From Rathayibacter oskolensis (GTDB lineage Bacteria; Actinomycetota; Actinomycetes; Actinomycetales; Microbacteriaceae), in assembly GCF_900177245.1 (NCBI RefSeq), contig NZ_FXBM01000002.1, positions 310,001 through 374,000 of the forward strand: a stretch of 64,000 nucleotides of DNA, read 5' to 3'. Each line of letters starts with the position of its first letter. The first letter of the stretch is position 1. The position numbers and the translations under genes were made by a program. Positions 8,099 to 15,210 of the stretch are shown in pieces. Under the pieces are notes generated by a model. That model saw only the letters and a program-made list of their open reading frames with translations. It did no database searches and was not told the DNA's origin.

Positions 8099-9129
8099 AG
8101 GGTCACGCTCGGCTGCTGCTGGGTGATGCAGTGCACGCCGCCGCCGCGCGCGAAGATCGGCCGGGCGTCGACTCCGACGACCCGGCGACCCGGGTAGGCG
8201 TCGGCCAGGATCTCCTGCGCCACCGCGTCGGCGCGCGGCTCGCCGAACGAGCAGGCGATGACGCCGCCGTCGACGACGAGGTGGTTGAGGTAGCTCCAGT
8301 CGACGAACCCGTCGGCGTCTTTCAGAGTGTCGGGCGCCGGGACGTCGACGATCTCGAACAGGCGCCCCGCGGCGTCGGTCTGCGCCTCGAGCTCGGCGCG
8401 AATCCCCCGCATCACCGCGTGGTCGGGGTGCGCGGGGTCGTCCTGCCGGTGCAGGAGGAGGCGGCCGGGTGAGGGGATCGTCGCGACGATGTCGACGTGG
8501 CCGTTCGTGCCGAAGTCGTCGTAGTCGCGGGTGAGCCCGCGGGGGAGCCAGACCGCGTGCGTCGCGCCGATCGTCCGCTCCAGCTCGGCCTCGACGCGGG
8601 CGCGGTCGAGGTAGGGGTTCCGCCGCGGATCCAGCTGCACCGTCTCGGTGACCAGGACGGTGCCCTCGCCGTCGACGTGGATGCCTCCGCCCTCGTTGAC
8701 CATCGTCGAGCTGACGAGCTCGCTGCCGGCGACACCGCTCGCGAAGCGCGCGATCTCGGCCGACTTGCGCCACTCGGACCAGCCCGGGTCACCCCAGCCG
8801 TTGAAGGTCCAGTCGACGGCGCCGAGCACGCCGGGCCGCTCGTCGTCGACGACGAAGGTGGGCCCGAAGTCGCGCATCCAGAACTCGTCGACGGGAGTCT
8901 CGAGCAGCTCTGCTCCCTCGCCCAGCATCCGCCGCGCCCGCGCTCTCTCCGACGGGTCGACGACCATCGCGACCGGCTCGAACTCGGCCACGGCGAGGGC
9001 GACGGCGCTCCAGGCGGCGTAGCACTCGTCGCGCTCGGCGGCGGTGGCGCCGAGGGAGGGGCCGGCGACCGGGAACGTCATCCAGGTGCGGTCGTGCGGA
9101 GCGGTCTCCGCGGGCATGCGCCAGGTCAT
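8095..9129 (-). CDS. aguA: Agmatine deiminase (peptidyl-arginine-deiminase-like family)
   Basis: A 344-residue protein of the PAD_porph/AguA family that converts agmatine to N-carbamoylputrescine and ammonia. Visible features are FWMRDFGP near the start of the catalytic fan, the N-G-H-V-D active-site segment, and GGGVHCITQQ with the nucleophile Cys334 near the C-terminus. The start MTWRMPAETA is chosen because GAGG lies at a normal distance before it; the upstream ATG (9142-9144) has no such site. It is first in a two-gene unit with an amidase. Related family members deiminate other guanidino compounds, so the substrate is probable rather than certain. Confidence 0.88.
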   Translation of the reverse strand: MTWRMPAETAPHDRTWMTFPVAGPSLGATAAERDECYAAWSAVALAVAEFEPVAMVVDPSERARARRMLGEGAELLETPVDEFWMRDFGPTFVVDDERPGVLGAVDWTFNGWGDPGWSEWRKSAEIARFASGVAGSELVSSTMVNEGGGIHVDGEGTVLVTETVQLDPRRNPYLDRARVEAELERTIGATHAVWLPRGLTRDYDDFGTNGHVDIVATIPSPGRLLLHRQDDPAHPDHAVMRGIRAELEAQTDAAGRLFEIVDVPAPDTLKDADGFVDWSYLNHLVVDGGVIACSFGEPRADAVAQEILADAYPGRRVVGVDARPIFARGGGVHCITQQQPSVTL

Positions 9130-9266
9130 GGCCACCGTCCTCATCGTGTCGTGGTGTCGTGTCGTGTTCTGTCGTGTCGGGTCGTGTTAGGAGGTGAGTG
9201 GGGGTGGGTCGGGGATGTGGGCCGATTATCCCGTGGTGGGAGGCGCGCGCGCGTCGTCGACGGCAG

Positions 9267-9361
9267 TGCGATCTGCAGGCGGTGGTGCCGTCTGCAGGCG
9301 CCCGTGCGGTGTGCAGGTGCCCGTGCGGTGTGCAGGTGCCTGTGCGGTGTGCAGGTGATCC
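9267..9361 (+). repeat. Tandem array of five 19-base units (left array)
   Basis: Five consecutive units, each 19 bases, begin TGCGATCTGCAGGCGGTGG and drift to TGCGGTGTGCAGGTGCCCG. Every unit keeps a T-G-C-[GC]-[GA]-T-[CG]-T-G-C-A-G-G core. There are no spacers, so it is not a CRISPR. The first unit is the reverse complement of the core of the array at 9411-9489. Confidence 0.8.
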
Positions 9362-9410
9362 GAGCGACGATCCGCGTTCTTGCTCGCAGGATCGAGCGCG
9401 ATCGCGGAAT

Positions 9411-9489
9411 CGCCTGCAGATCGCACCGTCTCCTGCAGATCGCACCGCCTCCTGCAGATCGCATCTGCATCTCCTGCAGATCGCACCCG
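9411..9489 (-). repeat. Tandem array of four units, inverted relative to the left array
   Basis: Units of 19, 19, 22 and 19 bases share CTCCTGCAGATCGCACC; the third contains a 3-base insertion and partial duplication (GCATCTGCAT). CCTGCAGATCGCA is the exact reverse complement of TGCGATCTGCAGG in the left array, so the two arrays could pair into a long hairpin around a 49-base centre. Confidence 0.8.
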
Positions 9490-9535
9490 TTCGAGGCAGG
9501 ACGACACGCCCTCCCTCGGGACGCGCCCGTCGCGG

Positions 9536-9641
9536 GATCGATCCGTCGCGAACGGCCCTTGTAAGTCGGCTCAGACGGGCCGTTCGTGACCGATCGAACC
9601 GGGCGAGTCGGCGCGGACGGGCCGTTCGCGACGGATCGATC
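9536..9641. repeat. Perfect 23-base inverted repeat with an extra internal copy
   Basis: Positions 9536-9558 and 9619-9641 are exact reverse complements (arms GATCGATCCGTCGCG... and its mate). A third, slightly diverged copy, GGGCCGTTCGTGACCGATCGA, lies at 9577-9597 in the same orientation as the right arm. A related hairpin occurs downstream of the ABC operon at 23761-23820. Placed just after the tetR stop, it may terminate transcription. Confidence 0.75.
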
Positions 9642-9664
9642 GGAGCGGCGCGGATCCGCGCGGG

Positions 9665-10243
9665 CTACGCGGCGGGGGGCGCCGCGCGGTGCGGCGTCAG
9701 CACGGCGCGGGCCGACTCGAGCAGGACGCGCGCCAGGACGTCGCGGTCGGCCGAGCGGAGCGAGGGGTCCATGCCGGCGATCATGAGGCCGCCGCCCGCG
9801 ACCGCGAGCGCGATGCGCGCCTCCGGAGTCGGGTCGGCCCCGATCAGGTGCCGGTTGATGCCCGTGGTCGCCTCGACGAAGGCCGGGTCGCGCCAGAGCA
9901 GCTGCACGACCGCCGGGTCGCGCTGGATGGCGGCCGCGAACTCCCGGTGCTCGACCGCGAGCCCGACCAGCCCCTCGAGCGTGACGTCGAACGCGCGTGC
10001 GGGAGGGGCCGCGTCGGCCTCGCGCACGAGCTCGGCCATGCGCGCGAAGGCGGGCTCGACGACCGCGAGCACGATCTCGTCCTTCGACGCGAACTGGTGG
10101 TAGACGGCCGCCTTCGTCACCCCGAGCTCGTCAGCGATGAGCTGCAGCGAGGTCCCGTTGACCCCGCGCTCGCCGAACAGGCGGAGTGCCGTCTGCAGGA
10201 GGCGGGCCCGTGATTCGCCGCGCTTGCCGACCGGTCGGGCCAT
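9665..10243 (-). CDS. TetR-family transcriptional repressor
   Basis: A 192-residue regulator with the N-terminal helix-turn-helix ARLLQTALRLFGERGVNGTS then L-Q-L-I-A-D-E-L-G-V-T-K-A-A-V-Y-H-Q-F-A-S-K-D-E (about 12-58) and a helical ligand-binding domain. The ATG at 10241-10243 follows GAGGAGG, which rules against the longer upstream frame. It is divergent from the dehydrogenase operon and the gap carries a 24-base perfect palindrome overlying the predicted promoter, so it very probably represses both sides. The ligand is unknown. Confidence 0.92.
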   Translation of the reverse strand: MARPVGKRGESRARLLQTALRLFGERGVNGTSLQLIADELGVTKAAVYHQFASKDEIVLAVVEPAFARMAELVREADAAPPARAFDVTLEGLVGLAVEHREFAAAIQRDPAVVQLLWRDPAFVEATTGINRHLIGADPTPEARIALAVAGGGLMIAGMDPSLRSADRDVLARVLLESARAVLTPHRAAPPAA

Positions 10244-10279
10244 CGCTCCTCCTCGTTCGCTGACGATCCTAGGCGTCGG

Positions 10280-10309
10280 TTGTCGAAAGCTAGCCGATCG
10301 GCTAGCTTT
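10280..10309. promoter_or_regulatory. TetR operator overlying the dehydrogenase promoter
   Basis: Positions 10286-10309 are a 24-base perfect palindrome whose half is AAAGCTAGCCGA. On the plus strand a -35-like TTGTCG (10280-10285) is followed by a 17-base spacer and a -10-like TAGCTT (10303-10308), so the palindrome covers the spacer and the -10 element. Binding there would exclude RNA polymerase. Confidence 0.8.
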
Positions 10310-10357
10310 GCGGCAGATCACACAGACCGCAGATCACGGCGACGAGGAGGCGAGCGG

Positions 10358-11383
10358 ATGAAGCTCTCGATGGTCACGGCCCCGGGAACGACGACGACGG
10401 TCGAGGTCGACACCCCGACTCCTGGCCCGGCCGACGTGCTGGTGCGGGTGCGCGCGTGCGGCATCTGCGGATCGGACGCGCTGTACATCGCGCTCGGCGG
10501 ACTGCCCGGGATCGAGGGGCGCACGCCGCTCGGCCACGAGCCCGCCGGTGAGGTGGTGGCGGTCGGAGCCGACGTCGAGGGCGTGCCGGTCGGCGCCCGC
10601 GTCGTCGTGAACCCGATGGCGGCGCCCACCGGCATCATCGGCTCGGGCGGCACGACCGGAGGCATGGCCGAGTTCCTCCTGATCGAGAACGCGGTGCTCG
10701 GGCGGAGCCTGCAGATCGTGCCCGACCACGTCCCCTTCGAGGTCGCGGCGCTCAACGAGCCGATGGCCGTCGCGCGCCACGCCGTCAACCGCACGGCGCC
10801 GAAGCCGGGCGACGCGGTCGTCGTCTTCGGAGCCGGCCCGATCGGCCTCGGCGCGGTGCTCGCCTACCGCGCGCTCGGCGCCGGCCACATCACGGTCGTC
10901 GACGTGATCCCCTCCCGCCTCGAGAAGGCGCTGAGGGTCGGGGCCGACGCGGTCGTCGACTCCTCGCGCGAGGACGTCGTCGAGCGCCTGATCGAGCTAC
11001 AGGGCGAGGCGCCCGCCCGCCGCGGGCAGCGCAAGCCCGCGACCGACGTGTTCCTCGACGCCGCCGGCGCACCCGTCGTGGTGCGGACGATCCTCGGCGC
11101 GGCCAAGCACGGCGCGACCCTCGGGATCGTGGCGGTGCACAAGAAGCCGGTCGAGGTCGACTTCGGCGCGATCCTCGGCTCCGAGCTGACCATCGTGCTC
11201 TCGATGGGCTACCCGTCCGAGATCTTCGAGGTCACGGAGGATCTCGTCGCGAACTGGGAGAAGTACGCGGTGATCGTGAGCGACGTCGTCGACTTCTCCG
11301 AGGTCGACCAGGCCTTCGTCACCGCCTCGACTCCGGGCGCCGCCGACAAGGTCGTCGTCACGTTCGGGAGCGACGCCAGATGA
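10358..11383 (+). CDS. Zinc-dependent medium-chain alcohol dehydrogenase
   Basis: A 341-residue MDR-family oxidoreductase. Catalytic zinc residues are visible as CGICGSD (34-40, Cys37) and GHE (59-61); GAGPIG (158-163) starts the Rossmann fold. The four-Cys structural zinc loop is missing: the region near 86-100 is N-P-M-A-A-P-T-G-I-I-G-S-G-G, so it is of the non-structural-zinc type. It oxidises a secondary alcohol or polyol with NAD(P). The ATG has an AGGAGG-like site upstream, and the stop overlaps the next gene's ATG (ATGA). First gene of a TetR-controlled three-gene operon. Confidence 0.88.
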   Translation: MKLSMVTAPGTTTTVEVDTPTPGPADVLVRVRACGICGSDALYIALGGLPGIEGRTPLGHEPAGEVVAVGADVEGVPVGARVVVNPMAAPTGIIGSGGTTGGMAEFLLIENAVLGRSLQIVPDHVPFEVAALNEPMAVARHAVNRTAPKPGDAVVVFGAGPIGLGAVLAYRALGAGHITVVDVIPSRLEKALRVGADAVVDSSREDVVERLIELQGEAPARRGQRKPATDVFLDAAGAPVVVRTILGAAKHGATLGIVAVHKKPVEVDFGAILGSELTIVLSMGYPSEIFEVTEDLVANWEKYAVIVSDVVDFSEVDQAFVTASTPGAADKVVVTFGSDAR

Positions 11384-11952
11384 CGATCAGCGCCCTCGAC
11401 TCCGCCACCGCGCTCGTCGTGGTCGATCTGCAGCCCGCGACGACCGCGCATCCGATGGTCCACCCGATCGGCGACGTCGTCGCGCGGGCCGCCGCGCTCG
11501 CCGAGGCGTTCCGCCGCCACGGGCTCCCCGTCGCCCTCGTCACCGCCGACCTGGGTCACCCGAACCCGGGGCGAACGGAGGTGGGACGCGGCCGATCCGC
11601 GCCGGTCCTCCCTCCCGAGGCGATCGCTCCGCTGCCCGCCCTGGGCCACGGCGACATCGTGCTGGTCAAGAGCGCGTGGAGCGCCTTCGGCGGAACCGGG
11701 CTGCACGAGGCGCTGGCCGAGCGCGGGGTGACCCAGGTCGTCCTCGTCGGCGTGGCCACGAGCTTCGGCATCGAGTCGACCGCGCGCGCCGCCTACGACC
11801 TCGGCTACTCGGTGGTCGTCGCGACCGACGCCGTCACCGACCTGCAGGCCGCCTCGCACGAGAACAGCGTCGCCCGCGTGCTGCCCGTCCTCGGCGAGAC
11901 CGGCACCGCGCAGGACGTGCTCGCACTGCTCGACCCCACCCCCGAGAACTAG
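11380..11952 (+). CDS. Isochorismatase-fold hydrolase lacking the catalytic cysteine
   Basis: A 190-residue isochorismatase-like protein with Asp16 in VVVDLQ and Lys97 in VLVKSAWSAF, both expected catalytic positions. Where cysteine hydrolases read T-x-F-C-V-x-x-T-A, this protein reads T-S-F-G-I-E-S-T-A, with Gly130 in place of Cys. True isochorismatases such as EntB also lack this Cys and hydrolyse an enol ether, so the protein may do non-cysteine chemistry or only bind ligand. It is coupled by ATGA to the dehydrogenase gene and followed after 9 bases by an SDR gene. Confidence 0.82.
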   Translation: MTISALDSATALVVVDLQPATTAHPMVHPIGDVVARAAALAEAFRRHGLPVALVTADLGHPNPGRTEVGRGRSAPVLPPEAIAPLPALGHGDIVLVKSAWSAFGGTGLHEALAERGVTQVVLVGVATSFGIESTARAAYDLGYSVVVATDAVTDLQAASHENSVARVLPVLGETGTAQDVLALLDPTPEN

Positions 11953-11961
11953 GAGAACCCC

Positions 11962-12942
11962 GTGCTCACTTCGAAGAACACCGTCCAGCAGTGGCTCGAC
12001 GACGCCGTCGGCGGCCCGATCCTCCGCGGGATCCTCGCCCAGGGCGGCAGGTCGGCCGACGAGCTGGCGCCCGCGGCGGGCCTCAGCCTGCAGACCCTCG
12101 TCGAGCTCGGCGGCGGCCGGTTCCCGCAGGAGCTCGTCGACACGATCGTGCGGCAGGCGAACGGCGGGGTGATCCCGGAGGAGGAGCCGGAGCCGGCGGC
12201 CCAGGCCCGCTTCTCCGGTCGCACCGTCGTCGTCACCGGCGCGGGTTCCGGGATCGGCCGGGCGACCGCCCGACGGCTCGTGCGCGAGGGCGCGCGGGTG
12301 ATCGCCGTCGACGTGGTGCCGACGGGCATCGACGAGCTGGCCGCCGCCTCCCCCGAGGGGTCGGTCGTGACCGTCACCGCCGACATCACCTCGCCCGACG
12401 GAGTCGCCGCGATCGTCTCCGCCGCGGGCGAGCGGATCGACGGTCTCGCGAACATCGCCGGGATCATGGACGGCATGGTCCCGCTGCACGAGGTCGAGGA
12501 CGCGCTCTGGCGGCGCGTGTTCTCGGTCAACGTCGACGGCACGTTCGCGCTGAGCCGCGCGGTGCTGCCAGCGATGCTGGCGCAGGGGCGCGGCTCCATC
12601 GTCAACATCGCCTCGGAGGCGTCGCTGCGCGGCAACGCGGCCGGCACCGCCTACACGGCCTCGAAGCACGCGGTGGTGGGCATCACGAAGTCGGCGGCGT
12701 TCCTCTACGGACCCTCCGGGATCCGCACGAACGCGGTCGCTCCGGGGCCGACGGCCACGGCGATCGAGGGCACGATGGCGTCGGAGTTCGGCCGCGAGCG
12801 CCTGTCGCCGTTCTTCGCCTTCCTCCCGCCGGTGGTGTCGGCCGACACGATGGCGGCGTCGATCACCTGGCTGCTGAGCGACGACTCCGCCAACGTGAAC
12901 GGGATCGTGCTCGCCTCGGACGGCGGATGGTCGGTGCAGTAG
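11962..12942 (+). CDS. SDR-family oxidoreductase with an N-terminal extension
   Basis: A 326-residue protein whose C-terminal 240 residues are a classical short-chain dehydrogenase: TGAGSGIG cofactor loop (92-99), N-I-A-G (164-167), and a Ser218-Tyr231-Lys235 triad (NIASEAS, YTASK). About 84 residues precede the fold: a helical segment (W-L-D-D-A-V-G-G-P-I-L-R-G-I-L) and an Ala/Glu/Pro linker that I cannot assign. The GTG start at 11962 has GGAG upstream and keeps this extension in frame from the start. It is third in the TetR-controlled operon and probably acts on the same compound class as the dehydrogenase. Confidence 0.87.
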   Translation: MLTSKNTVQQWLDDAVGGPILRGILAQGGRSADELAPAAGLSLQTLVELGGGRFPQELVDTIVRQANGGVIPEEEPEPAAQARFSGRTVVVTGAGSGIGRATARRLVREGARVIAVDVVPTGIDELAAASPEGSVVTVTADITSPDGVAAIVSAAGERIDGLANIAGIMDGMVPLHEVEDALWRRVFSVNVDGTFALSRAVLPAMLAQGRGSIVNIASEASLRGNAAGTAYTASKHAVVGITKSAAFLYGPSGIRTNAVAPGPTATAIEGTMASEFGRERLSPFFAFLPPVVSADTMAASITWLLSDDSANVNGIVLASDGGWSVQ

Positions 12943-13032
12943 CCCGCGGAAGTGCGACTGGCGGTGGGCCGGACGCTGCCCGAGCCGGTGTCAGGCCGCC
13001 TGAGAGCAGCGGCACAGCGACGACCGCGGCCC

Positions 13033-14145
13033 TCACCCGCCGGAGTCGAGGTACCGCGAGAGGACGCGCGCCGCGTCCCGTCCGGCCCGGTTCGCGCCGA
13101 CGGTCGACTGCGAGGGGCCGAAGCCGATCAGGTGCACGCGCGGGTCGAGGTCGACCCGGGTCCCGCTCATCGTGATGCCGCCGCGGTCGTTGCGCAGCGC
13201 GAGCGGATCGAGGTGCGCGAGGTCGCCGCGGAAGCCGGTGGCCCAGAGGATGTCGTCGACCGGTGTCAGCGTCCCGTCGGCCTCGCGGACGCCGTCGGGC
13301 TCGATCGAGGTGAACATCGGCCGGCGCACGAGCGCGCCGCGGTCGCGGGCGGCGATCGCGTACGGGGTCCAGGCGAGTCCGGTGTACGACACGACGCTGC
13401 CCGCCGGCTTCCCCGCCTCGACGTCGGCGGTGACCCGCGCGATGATGTCGCGGCCCTCGGTCTCGGGCGTGAAGACACCGGGGAGGAACACCGGTTCGCG
13501 CCGGGTGTACCAGAACGTGGTCGCGGCGCGCGAGATCTCCTCGAGCTGCTGCACCGCCGAGATGCCTCCGCCGACGACCGCCACGCGCCGGCCGGCGAAG
13601 TCCTCGGCGCGCACGTAGTCGCGGGTGTGCAGCTGACGCCCGCGGAACGAGTCCTGCCCGGGGTAGCGGGGGAGGAGCGGGTTGTTCCAGGTGCCGGTGG
13701 CGTTGATCACGGCGCGGGTGGCCCAGTCGCCCGCGTCGGTCCTGACGACGAGGTCGCCCTCCGGATCGTCGTCGACCGCCTCGACGCTGCGCACGGAGAC
13801 GGGACGGAGGATCGGCAGCGCGGTCGCCGCCTCGAACCGGGCGAAGTACCGCGGCACCGCGACCCTCGACGGCTCCTCGGCCTCGATCGGAGGAACCGGG
13901 AAGCCGGGCAGGTCGAAGATGCCGTTCACCGTCGCCATCCGCAGCGACTCCCAGCGGTGCTGCCAGGCGCCTCCGGGAGCCGGGTTCGCGTCGAGCATCA
14001 CGACGGTGCGGGCGCCGGAGGGATCGGTGAGGGCGCTCGAGAAGCCGCGGCGCACCAGGTGGTAGCCGGCCGAGAGGCCCGCCTGACCCGCGCCGATCAC
14101 GACGACGGTCGCGGTGCGCACGCCGGTGCCGCTCAGGTCGTCCAT
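13033..14145 (-). CDS. FAD-dependent monooxygenase/oxidoreductase, FMO-like
   Basis: A 370-residue flavoprotein with an N-terminal FAD-binding VVVIGAGQAGLSAGYHL (14-30) and a second NADPH-binding VAVVGGGISAVQQ near 188. The T-G-T-W-N-N-P segment and final G-F-G-P-S-Q-S-T-V-G-A-N-R-A-G stretch fit the pyridine-nucleotide-disulfide/FMO superfamily (CzcO/YhaI-like proteins). It could oxygenate a small nucleophile; the substrate is unknown. It is divergent from the CmtR-like gene with only 48 bases between starts, so the metal-responsive operator in that gap may also influence it. Confidence 0.82.
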   Translation of the reverse strand: MDDLSGTGVRTATVVVIGAGQAGLSAGYHLVRRGFSSALTDPSGARTVVMLDANPAPGGAWQHRWESLRMATVNGIFDLPGFPVPPIEAEEPSRVAVPRYFARFEAATALPILRPVSVRSVEAVDDDPEGDLVVRTDAGDWATRAVINATGTWNNPLLPRYPGQDSFRGRQLHTRDYVRAEDFAGRRVAVVGGGISAVQQLEEISRAATTFWYTRREPVFLPGVFTPETEGRDIIARVTADVEAGKPAGSVVSYTGLAWTPYAIAARDRGALVRRPMFTSIEPDGVREADGTLTPVDDILWATGFRGDLAHLDPLALRNDRGGITMSGTRVDLDPRVHLIGFGPSQSTVGANRAGRDAARVLSRYLDSGG

Positions 14146-14165
14146 CGAGCCAGCCTACGACGGGA

Positions 14166-14183
14166 GTACAGCTGTCGCTGTAC
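14166..14183. promoter_or_regulatory. Palindromic operator upstream of the CmtR-like gene
   Basis: GTACAGC-TGTC-GCTGTAC has perfect 7-base arms. It ends 10 bases before the GTG of the CmtR-like regulator and lies in the gap shared with the divergent monooxygenase gene, the position expected for an autoregulated ArsR/SmtB repressor. Confidence 0.65.
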
Positions 14184-14193
14184 CATCGGAGTC

Positions 14194-14541
14194 GTGCCCG
14201 CCACTCTCCCCGTCTCCGCGACGCTCACCCACACCGCCGCGCTCGCCCGCCTCGGCTCGGCGCTCTCCGACCCGACCCGCGCGAGCATCCTGCTGACGCT
14301 GCGCGAGGCGCCGGCGTTCCCCTCCGACCTCGCCGACGCGCTCGACGTCTCGCGCCAGGTGATGTCGAACCACCTCGCGTGCCTGCGCGGCTGCGGGCTC
14401 GTCGAGGCGATCCCGGAGGGGCGGCGCACCTGGTACCGCCTCGCCGACGCGCACCTCGCGCCCGCGCTCGACGACCTCCTGCGCGTGGTGCTCTACGTCG
14501 ACCCCGACTGCTGCGCGGGAGACGGGTGCACCTGCTCGTGA
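14194..14541 (+). CDS. CmtR-like ArsR/SmtB-family metal sensor
   Basis: A 115-residue winged-helix repressor. The recognition-helix region S-N-H-L-A-C-L-R-G-C-G-L-V (58-70) carries Cys63 and Cys67, matching the Cys57/Cys61 pair that binds Cd(II)/Pb(II) in Mycobacterium tuberculosis CmtR. The C-terminus is Cys-rich (Cys106, 107, 112, 114), where CmtR supplies its third ligand Cys102. It should sense a soft divalent metal and derepress the transporter overlapping its stop. The GTG start leaves a very short leader after the palindrome, so the transcript may be leaderless. Confidence 0.85.
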   Translation: MPATLPVSATLTHTAALARLGSALSDPTRASILLTLREAPAFPSDLADALDVSRQVMSNHLACLRGCGLVEAIPEGRRTWYRLADAHLAPALDDLLRVVLYVDPDCCAGDGCTCS

Positions 14542-15176
14542 CGACGCTGACCGACGATCGGCGCACGCTCCTCCGGCGCCGGGTGCGCCTCATGGTCGCG
14601 GCGACCATCGGCTACAACCTCGTCGAGGCGGTCGTCGCGCTGAGCGCGGGCGCAGCTGCGTCGTCGACCGCGCTGATCGGCTTCGGACTCGACTCCGGCA
14701 TCGAGGTGCTCTCGGCCGCCGCGGTCGCCTGGCAGTTCACGCGGAAGGACCCGGAGCGCTACGAGAAGGGCACGCTGCGGGTGATCGCGGTGGCCTTCTT
14801 CGCGCTGGCCGCCTACGTCGCCGTCTCGTCGGTGCTGGCACTGACGGGGGCTCGGGAGGCGGACCACAGCCCCCTCGGACTCGTCATCACCGCGCTGAGC
14901 GTGATCGTGATGCCGTTCCTGTCCTTCGCCGAGCGCCGCACCGGGCGCGAGCTCGGCTCGGCGAGCGTCGTGGCCGACTCGAAGCAAACGCTGGTCTGCA
15001 CGTGGCTCTCGGCCGCCGTGCTGCTCGGGCTGGTGCTCGACGGGCTGCTCGGCTGGTGGTGGGCCGACCCGGTCGCGGGACTCGTGATCGTCGCCTTCGC
15101 GCTGCGCGAGGGAGTGGAGGCGTGGCGCGGCGACGCGTGCGCCACCTCCGTGGGCATGGTGCTCGAGGAGGACTGA
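14538..15176 (+). CDS. Cation transporter, cation-diffusion-facilitator-like
   Basis: A 212-residue membrane protein with about six helices (for example 14-34, 40-56, 74-94, 106-120, 140-162). Polar residues inside helices (Y-N-L-V-E, G-L-D-S-G-I-E, D-S-K-Q-T, D-P-V-A-G) resemble cation-diffusion-facilitator metal sites. It probably exports the metal sensed by the CmtR-like protein. I chose the GTG that overlaps the regulator's stop (GTGA); a GTG at 14526 with GGGAG 4 bases upstream is an alternative adding four residues. It lacks the long C-terminal cytoplasmic domain of full-length CDF proteins. Confidence 0.82.
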   Translation: MTTLTDDRRTLLRRRVRLMVAATIGYNLVEAVVALSAGAAASSTALIGFGLDSGIEVLSAAAVAWQFTRKDPERYEKGTLRVIAVAFFALAAYVAVSSVLALTGAREADHSPLGLVITALSVIVMPFLSFAERRTGRELGSASVVADSKQTLVCTWLSAAVLLGLVLDGLLGWWWADPVAGLVIVAFALREGVEAWRGDACATSVGMVLEED

Positions 15177-15210
15177 GCCCGGTCACAGCGCCGTGCTCGA
15201 TGCTCGGGGG

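Larger units (their letters stand above)
9130..9664. other. Gene-free repeat block
   Basis: No convincing gene lies in this 535-base stretch. It contains a TGTCG/GTGTC low-complexity run (about 9145-9190), two oppositely oriented 19-base tandem arrays (9267-9361 and 9411-9489) and a perfect 23-base inverted repeat with a third internal copy (9536-9641). Open frames here run across repeats in several frames and look like chance. Confidence 0.75.

Noticed and set aside
9267-9489. Possible CRISPR array.
   Set aside because: Repeats are directly adjacent 19-base units without unique spacers, and no cas genes are present.
9198-10103. A 301-codon plus-strand frame across the repeat block and antisense to tetR.
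   Set aside because: It runs through tandem repeats and opposite to a clear TetR gene; the residues are Arg/Ser/Cys-rich as in shadow frames.
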